DNA of 64,000 nt, taken from Silene latifolia (taxonomy: Eukaryota > Streptophyta > Magnoliopsida > Caryophyllales > Caryophyllaceae). Shown piece after piece: positions 56,448 to 64,000 of the stretch (positions are counted from its first letter, which is position 1; every line of letters begins with the position of its first letter). The translations under genes were made by a program, and so were the position numbers. The notes beneath the pieces are model-generated. The model was not told where the DNA came from. It made no database searches and worked only from the letters and a program-made list of their open reading frames with translations. The stretch covers positions 38,068,217-38,132,216 of the forward strand of contig NC_133534.1 of the NCBI RefSeq assembly GCF_048544455.1, given 5' to 3'.

Positions 56448-59400
56448 ATGGCGCTTGATTTTGATCTCAATAACTTGTATGAAGAAGGTGAATGTTCACG
56501 AGCAGCAGAAACAAAAGGCAACGGTGAAACAGAATATAATGGCGATGTTGATTTAATGAAAGAGTATGTCGAGTTGTATGGCGACGGTCCAGTGGATGAT
56601 GATGACACCGTCGTTACTGCTGCTGAGAACGACAACATTGTTGAACCTGTTGTAGGTTTGGCTTACAAGTCATCTCGAAGAACTCATGACTTTCGCCCAT
56701 TCATACGCATATAAGAAGGGGTTTTCATGGTACATTCGCAGTAATAAACTCTTTAAAAAGTACAAGGAAGACGGTGTTTCAAAAAAAGGTTCCTTTAAGA
56801 ATGAACCGCGGTATCATATGTATGAAAGATTAAGGCTTTGTTGTGGTCATGCTGCTAAAACCAAGGATGCCTGCAATGCTTACATTGAGTCCCGTTATTT
56901 CGACGATGAAGATGTAGTGAAGATAACGCAATGCCATTTAGAGCACAACCATGAGATGGATCCTAAGAAAAGCCGGTTATTTGTTGGGTTTAGACATATA
57001 AATGACTACTTCAAAAAGAGGATGATGATCAATGATGCTGCTGGTATTTCAATATTAAATAATTACAAGTCGTTGGTCTTGGAGGGAGGAGGTCATGAGA
57101 ACCTTGGCTTTAAGTTTAGTGATAGTCGAAACGCCATCAATCAAGAACGAAGACGTAGCGTCATAGATGGCGATGCTGAAGAATTGAAGGCATATTTTGA
57201 GAAGATGAAAGCGGAGGATCCTAATTATTTCTATGCAATTGAGCTCGATGATTTTGGGGCTCCAATGAATGTTTTTTGGTGTGATTCACGCTGCCGAGCT
57301 ATGTTTAAATCGTATGGAGACGTTGTGTCGTACGATACAACTTTCTTGACGAATATGTAAGGCGTTATATCTCAATTTATCTGTGTTAAAATGTTATTTT
57401 GATTAATCGTTGTTCCGGGTGTAATTCCAGAGCAGATATTTGTTACCACAACTTAACCTAAAATACACTATTCATCTGGTATAATCTTCCTTATCTCTCT
57501 ACAATATATTATTAGCCAAGTAACATACAACTTATACATTTAAGTTCACTGACTTGGGCGTCGGAGTGAGTACGCTTGGCACAAAGCCAAGCCCTCAGTT
57601 CGTTCATTGTTGCAGGAGAGGCCGAGAGAAACAGTTAAGGAAAGAAGGATTCAACCAAAGACGACATTCTACAAGCTACGAGTGGTAACAAATATCTGCT
57701 CTGGAATTACACCCGGAACAATCGTATTTGTTTGTTTTGTTATGTAAGAGTAGGAGTGTTTTACCGTGCTTCAAGAATTCATAAAATTTAAATTAAAATT
57801 ACCAATTTAATTGTACTATAGAAATTATTTGTTAACAATTTAATTAGAATTCATAGAAATTATTCTGATTACTGATTTTATTTGTTTGGTTCTGTAAGTA
57901 TAAGTTTTCTAGTATATCATTAATCTGATAGAGTAAATCATGGTGTTACAGGTATCGCATGCCTTTTTCCCCTTTCATAGGGGTGAATCAACATGGGAAT
58001 TCAATTGCTTTTGCTTGTGCTTTGGTTACGCGTGATTATGAAGAAAGTTTTGAGTGGGTTTTTGCCAAGTTTTTAGAATGCATGGGTAAAGCTCCATCAG
58101 TTATATTGACAGACCAGGAAAGAGCAATTGGTAATGCAATTAAAAAAATCTTCCCAAACACTCACCACAGGCTCTGCCTTTGGCACATATTGAAAAATGC
58201 TGGTAAAAATCTGGGAAAACATCCACTTTGGAACGATATCTCAAGTGACCTTAATTTAGCAGTTCACGACAGTTTGGAGGTGCATGATTTTGAGATAGCA
58301 TGGAAGGAAATGGTTCGTAAATATGGTATTGAAAAATGTTCGTGGGTGACGGAGTCGTATTTGATCAGGGAGAGTTGGGTCCCCGCATATTGGCGTGGGA
58401 TATTTTGTGCTGGGATGTCGTCGACGCAGAGGAGTGAGCAACAAAACCGGTTTTTCAAAACTTATGTCAATGGGAGGACTACTTTAAGTCAGTTTGCCCA
58501 GAAAATTGAGGAAGCCTTGGAATTGAAAGTGGAGGAGGAGACCGCGAACAATCACGATTGCACAGAGAAACCGTATAAGATTGAGTGCAACTTACTTGTT
58601 GAGCAGGTTTTCCATAAATTGTATACTAAGAAGATATATAAGTTGGTACGTGACGAGGTAATTGGGTTAATTTATACGAACGCTGATCCGCCGAGAAGAC
58701 TTGGGCATAGTGTGACATTTAACGTTGAAGATAAAAAAGTGGCGCCATTTGGTAAGTGTAAGAAATACTGGGTTGATATTGACAGAAGTGTGGGACTGCT
58801 CAAGTGCTCATGTAAGTTATTTGAGTTCAAGGGTATACTGTGTCGACATATTATTAGATGCATGGTTATCGAAGATGTGAAGGTGATCCCGGAGAAGTAT
58901 ATACTTGATCGATGGCGAAAGGACTTGGTTAGAGAATACGAGACAATCAAAACTGGGTACTATAATCCGGAAGCCTCATCTCGTGCGAAGAAGTCGTTGG
59001 AGGTAACTATAAGGAACCATTACATTTCCACACTAGCGCTTCGAGACGATGAAACTTATGCAACATATGATAGATTGACTTCTGAATTAATTAAGGAGTT
59101 GGAGGGGATTGTTGGTGTTGAAACTATAGACGCCTATGTCCCTGGCGGTGTTTCTTCTAGGGTATGGGGTCATAGAAGGCTACAGCCTAAGGAATGCAAT
59201 ATTAGATATATGAAGAGGAAGGCAGCAGAGAGGGAAGGTGGTCTGCAGGATCCTGTTGACAGAAGAAGATCTGGGAGGGTACCAAAAGGCAAGAGAACTC
59301 CCGATGCTAGAAAGAATAAGAAGGTGAGTAATATAGTAATTGTTATTCATTGTTGTACTAAATTCTTTACTCGGCTTTTTTGCATAACCCTCTAAATAAC

Positions 59401-59812
59401 GTCATAATTTTTTTAATTGCAGAAAAAAACTAATGTTCCAAACCCATTCACCGCTAATGAGAGCAATCATTTAAATACTGCATGTAGCGAGTTTGGTGCA
59501 TCGCAATCTACTCCTACAAGACAGTTTGGTGCGTCGCAATGTACCCCTACGAGGAGCCAGTTTGGTGCGTCGCAATGTACCCCTACGCGGAGCCTTTTTG
59601 GTGCGTCACAATGTACCCCTACGCGGAGCCAGTTTGATATGTCGCAATCAACTCCTACAAGGAGCGTATTTGGTGCATCGCAATTAACCTTACCTTATTC
59701 TACCCCTAGCAGAAGCACATTTGGTGCATCACAGCCTACTCCTCCTTTGCATGCGATGGAAGGAGATGTTAATCGATCGATGTATGAGTCATCTTACGAA
59801 TTTTACCGTTAG
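56448..59812 (+). pseudogene. FAR1-RELATED SEQUENCE gene with one frameshift
   Basis: Exons are 56448-57356, 57952-59323 and 59423-59812 (GT-AG introns). Order: a short acidic N-terminus (MALDFDLNNLYEEGE); the FAR1 DNA-binding domain (CCGHAAKTKDAC...HNHEMD); a MULE-type transposase domain with SYDTTFLTN, VILTDQERAIGNAI and HHRLCLWHI; the SWIM zinc finger CSCKLFEFKGILCRH; and a C-terminal tail of about seven FGASQCTPTRS repeats. FAR1/FHY3 proteins are transposase-derived transcription factors of light signalling. One extra C at 56674-56676 shifts the frame before LMTFAHSYAYKKGFS. A later ATG (56686) would still give most of the protein, so it may be only mildly affected. Intron 1 holds an LTR-derived insert. 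Confidence 0.85.
57411..57720. mobile_element. LTR-derived fold-back element
   Basis: It starts TGTTCCGGGTGTAATTCCAG and ends with the inverse CTGGAATTACACCCGGAACA, the inverted repeat being about 38 bp. From about 57463 to the end it matches the R/U5 part of the Tat LTR at 1-557. The 5-bp duplication ATCGT (57406-57410 and 57721-57725) and TG...CA ends are those of LTR integration. It is short, non-coding, and lies in intron 1 of the FAR1-type gene. Confidence 0.85.
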
Positions 59813-60017
59813 TATGTTTGTCATGTAAATTGCATATGAATGAAATTGCATTTTGCATAATGAAGACAATCATGTACTTAATGAAGTCTAATTATATTGA
59901 CCAAGTTTAATTTCACATACCATAAGTTTAATTCCAGAAACCATGAGTTTATAATTACAAAATTACATACCAATTTAAACATAGAGCCCTAATAGATCAA
60001 CTTAAAAGTAAATAAAG
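59813..60017. other. Convergent intergenic region
   Basis: The short AT-rich interval separates the FAR1-type stop from the stop of minus-strand coding sequence (60018). Both 3' ends must lie here. Confidence 0.4.
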
Positions 60018-60420
60018 TCATGGACAATATCGCCTCTTATAATCTTCGTCGTAGAAGAGGTTCTCAGTACGCAGTTGCTCTTCAATACGTTCAATGGTCG
60101 GGCCCGAGTGGAACCACCAGGTATACCATCCCCTTGTTGCCTTGCTCACGAACGTTTCCACCAGCCACACCTGGGTATTATATAACCCACCATCAAGTCC
60201 TCATTAGAACCCACTTCGTAAGCGGATGATCTCTCATCTGTCCCTTTGAGGATGACCTTTCCTTTTGGATACGCAACTGAATATGGAACATTCCTAGCCC
60301 TTCTAAGAAATCTTTCTTCCTCTAGTTTTGTTATTTCTGCCTCCCAAGGACAATCCGGATTTGAAACCGCTTGTCTTTTATTTGGATGTTGAAACTTCCA
60401 CGTAAAGGGTCGCACTTCCG
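60018..60420 (-). CDS. Terminal exon(s) of an unrecognised minus-strand gene
   Basis: The minus strand encodes KFQHPNKRQAVSNPDCPWE, ITKLEEERFLRRARNVPYSV and, after a probable intron or frame change near 60.15 kb, WFHSGPTIERIEEQLRTENL ending at TGA (60018-60020). The charged, non-repetitive content looks like real coding sequence. It may be the end of the gene seen at 61.2-64 kb, but the link is not shown. Confidence 0.4.
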
Positions 60421-60429
60421 TTTTTGTTC

Positions 60430-61260
60430 ATATCCATAATTTCTTCGAAAGATTCCAGGAAGATCAAACATGCATAAAGATTAACGAGATACATTATGTT
60501 ACTCAAAACTCACAATCATCAATCCTTTAAACCTAAACCTCAATATATGTAGAACATACATATTTGGGGATTACATATCTTATAATCAGAATCATCAAGA
60601 CATCAATATATGAAGAACAAGCATGCATCTTGGGTGACTAAGCAACAATAATCATTTAAACTTGTACAGAGTATAAATTTAGGGCAAAATTTGTATACAA
60701 AGAACAATATTCCATCAAGTACTTCATCTTCTACTGATGAAGAACAATAATTCTTTAACATATACGGTAACATACATACTTGTTAAATTATTAATAAACA
60801 TATTTAAGTTTAAATGTGAGATCAAACCTACCTTGTTGATAATGATGAAGAAGTAGGCGTGATGTAGACGTTATCAGACGGTATGTCTCTTCAACTTCTC
60901 TGTTGGTCGGTTTATATGGGGAAGTGAAATGAATGGGTGCCACTTTGTTGTGGGATATTAAAATAAACGATTTGTATTTTTTTTTTATTTTTTTATTCAG
61001 TACAATATGAACATGATTATAGGATTATACTGTGGCAGAAAATTTAAAAAAAAAAAAAGAGAGATAAGATCTTAACAATATTGCGTTATTTTAATAGCTT
61101 TATGATACGGATATTATAATATTGCATTATGTAATATGATGATCTAACAACGAACGAAACCTACTTAGATAAACATAAACATTATAACATTAATATATTT
61201 TTACTTCTGTGAAATGATCTAAAAAGAACGAAACTTACTTAGATAAACATAAACATTATA
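60430..61260. other. AT-rich interval, no gene seen
   Basis: No conserved frame. A short direct repeat (CTTAGATAAACATAAACATTATA) occurs at about 61167 and 61238. Confidence 0.4.
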
Positions 61261-61262
61261 TA

Positions 61263-64000
61263 TTAATATTTTTTGATTATTCCATAAAATAAAAAACAAA
61301 CAAGACATTTCCTAATTGAATATTGTCCATTTTCATGGACAATATGGTGGTTGTGGCCAACCACCACTAATTGACATTTTATACTTCTTCGTTTCATCAC
61401 GGCCACCTTCGTTATGGTACCAACCGCCCCATGCTCGCAAACCGGGCAAAATTCACCTAGTTTCCGTATCGCATCTTGGCAGGATGTAGGACATGATAAG
61501 GTCCCTGCACGAACCAACTCTGAATGCCGGTGATGTCTTGTTGTATCCCTTGACCTTATATTTATTTGGGGTATAGACCCTTGGTTCCCACCTCATTCTT
61601 TTGTATGGGTAAACAACTTCCATTTAGGTTTTTTAGGGTTTTTTGGTTGTGTTGATGGAATGGTTGACAGAGAAAAAAATTTATGGGGACACATATATAT
61701 ATAGGAGATGGAGATGGTGTCTTTTCATTTTTATACTCCATATTCAATGGTCAGTTTTACATATATTGTATAGGTTCAATGTACATACGCCGTACGGTCC
61801 GTTTACTACGTATATTGTATAGCTTCAATGTACATACTCCATATTCTCTGGTAATTAATTTGAAGATGTGTGCGAAATGGTCCGTTTACTACGTTGTCTT
61901 CACGTGGAAATGCAATTCGTTAATTTAAAGTGTATACAAACAAATTTACATAAAATTAAACAAGTCATTTTCTTAATAGACTTCCCCGATCAGTTTCTTA
62001 ATGATGTAACTGCTCCCGTTATTTTGGTGACCCAACATAAATCCTAACGCTAACTTACGGCACATTTTACCGTCTTTCTCAAGTTCTGCCAAGTTTCCAT
62101 CAGATGGATATAGTAACTTAAGAAAACGGTGCATGACGTAAGTTGCTGAATCCCCCTCAATTGCCACTCCTTTCTTCTCCTTCATTTGCCATTTATCGCA
62201 CTTGAGCGAAATCCCACCGCCAAACTTGTTGCTTTCTCCAACGTCCTTTTTCGAAAAAACATATAGAAAATTCCATCTATTAGCGTTGTGCTATTTATGC
62301 TTTAGTAGTACATAACATATACGAAACGTTATTAGGACATTAATAACGCTTGCTTACCACAGCTTCATGAACATTCGTGTTGTCAACTGAATCATCGGTT
62401 GTCTTGTAAAGGCGTACTGACTTTTTACACTTGTTCACCACATACAACATCCAGAGGCCATCAACAAATACAGGTACATGGAACTAGTCAATAAACATGG
62501 AAGGTTCAGGCACAAATAAAAACAAATACGAGTGAGGCACAGATAAAACCATCATGCATGCAAATTTATGAAGAAAAGGCACTTACATGGGTTGTCTCAC
62601 TCAGTTTAAACCCCTTACTTACATCTTTCTTTACTAGGGTGGCCATATTCGGCATGAACTTATGACAGCCTCTACCCTTCACAACCAGATCAAGCATCTC
62701 CCCCTACATAAATTGAAGAAACATGTAGTTCTAAGATTGTACATTACAAAGTTAGTTGAATATGTCTCACAATTTACCATAAGTTTTGGACAAAGTATGT
62801 AGTGTTGAGTGTCAATCGGATCTTCCATAAATAAAGTATAATTGATTACCCTTGCCAAAGCCTCCATTACCTAGTAAAAAAGTTAATCAAATTCTGATTT
62901 AGTAAAAATTAAACAATTAGTTAATGTAATTTAGATGGAAACCTTTTTCAACAACCTCTACACCAATTGGTTCTTCTCCAAGAATAGCTTGACGAACACG
63001 ACGGACCGACAATTCAACTTCTCCGTCATTGAAAATTGAGTCGTCTTTGCACCTAAAAAATAACAATATGGACGATATCAAAGTACACAAACTGTATTAT
63101 TTTATGAAAGCAACTACAGAATCCTAAAAATTCCCATGCACTAACCCATACGCAGCTTTGGCAGGATGTAGAACTATACGGCGTAGAAGTTTGTTAACCC
63201 TTTCATTGATAAATGTCTTTTGGTCCACATCTTCAACACTGCAGTTATTTGTTTCCTTTTCTGTGACCTTTTTAACTCGCTTACGTCCTACCGTTGTCGG
63301 CTTTACCTTCACCTTCTTCAAATCCACATCAACACCCATTTCCTTAGTCACCGAGCACCCTTTACCTTCAAGCCACTTTGGTCTACAGTAGCGTGGACCT
63401 ATTGGGTAAGGTTGGCTATAAACGACATTCCGAACAACATCAGACCTTCCAAAATGATCCTCTGAATCACCTACCCTATCGCAGACTATTGCCTTTTGAA
63501 TATCAGAGTGTTGCCATGCACCCAATCTTGGCTCATCAACTTTCCACCTAAGGCCCTTACCCTCAAAGTTCAACCTATCAAGATAAATAATCTGCAAGTA
63601 CAACACGTGACAGAGACAATGCACAGTTATGGAGTGCAACTTTCAGGGAAAATTAACAACCATATCTGAAGCTATTCACATATAATGAGGAATCACTTAC
63701 CATCAAGACTAATGCACAGCCTGAAATACCATCACATGTACCTTCACCAGTATATTTCACCATCCACTGTAAAATGAACTTAGACCAATTCCATTTCCAA
63801 CTTTCAGAAACGTAATCGTAAACAACCGCTCGTAGCAGCTCTGGACTTGCAAAGTTGCTCTTCGTAGTACAGAGAAGGACACCTAATACATAAAAAATGA
63901 AATGCCGCAAGAAAAGTACTCTACTTTTGACCTCAGATATACATGCATTGTAGATGAAGTTGTAGGGGACACCACCATAACATTCATAGTGTTTCTTCAA
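61263..64000 (-). CDS. Unrecognised multi-exon gene, partial at the right edge
   Basis: Minus-strand coding blocks: 63701-64000 (WKWNWSKFILQWMVKYTGEG, ISGCALVLM, donor GTAAG), 63146-63591 (IIYLDRLNFEGKGLRWKVDE..., donor GTTAG), 62943-63052 (CKDDSIFNDGEVELSVRRVR), about 62770-62870 (MEALARVINYTLFMED), about 61976-62190 (YVMHRFLKLLYPSDGN) and 61263-61517 (FCPVCEHGAVGTITK). The first three join in frame. The start is beyond the window. The WxxxxLDRLxFEGKGxRWKVDEPRLGAW segment reminds me of the region preceding Ulp1-type protease domains in plant transposon-associated proteins, but no protease motif is visible. The later junctions are uncertain and the gene may be decayed. Confidence 0.45.

Noticed and set aside
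57411-57720. Plain DNA-transposon MITE
   Set aside because: The body matches the R/U5 part of the Tat LTR, and the 5-bp duplication and TG/CA ends are of LTR type.

Overview
This is nuclear DNA from a flowering plant. The genes have GT-AG introns, and the repeats are plant types: Stowaway, hAT, CACTA and Helitron elements, L1-type LINEs, tRNA-derived SINEs and a Tat-lineage Gypsy element. That Gypsy element has an internal minisatellite and an antisense gene, a layout known from Retand of Silene, so a Caryophyllales and perhaps Caryophyllaceae host is my inference. Most of the window is repeats. Intact or near-intact host genes are few.

Layout. 1-7843: a broken Tat-type LTR element with nearly identical LTRs. 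7844-23400 and 36099-48515: two colinear arms of one segmental duplication. Each arm starts inside intron 1 of a family GT61 glycosyltransferase gene. The right copy (35194-37326) is whole, with three exons. The left copy is a pseudogene with a frameshift and a lost splice acceptor. Comparing the arms gives empty sites that date a Helitron, a SINE, a Stowaway MITE, an hAT-like MITE and others as insertions after the duplication.

The most interesting content lies along both arms and in the stretch to 28.6 kb: about twelve copies of an apparently undescribed small-RNA gene, all on the minus strand. The better copies have a plant upstream sequence element (TCCCACATCG), a TATA-like box 23-24 bp further on, a start site about 30 bp after that at an 8-bp hairpin, a core that differs between paralogues, a second hairpin, and an oligo-T tract 4 nt past it. 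This is the layout of a plant type-3 RNA polymerase III gene. One stem pair covaries between copies.

27-35 kb holds nested transposons, ATT microsatellites and LINE fragments. 43168-48178 is a nearly full-length but broken L1-type LINE. 48.5-52 kb has long-inverted-repeat elements, one of which encloses a fragment of mitochondrial rps3, and a tRNA-Ser(AGA) gene. 52051-53837 is a non-autonomous CACTA element. 56448-59812 is a FAR1-type gene with one frameshift, and its first intron holds a 310-bp LTR-derived fold-back element. 60-64 kb holds exons of an unrecognised minus-strand gene that runs off the window.

The host genes show no operon-like coupling. The structure comes from duplication, transposon nesting and capture of gene fragments.
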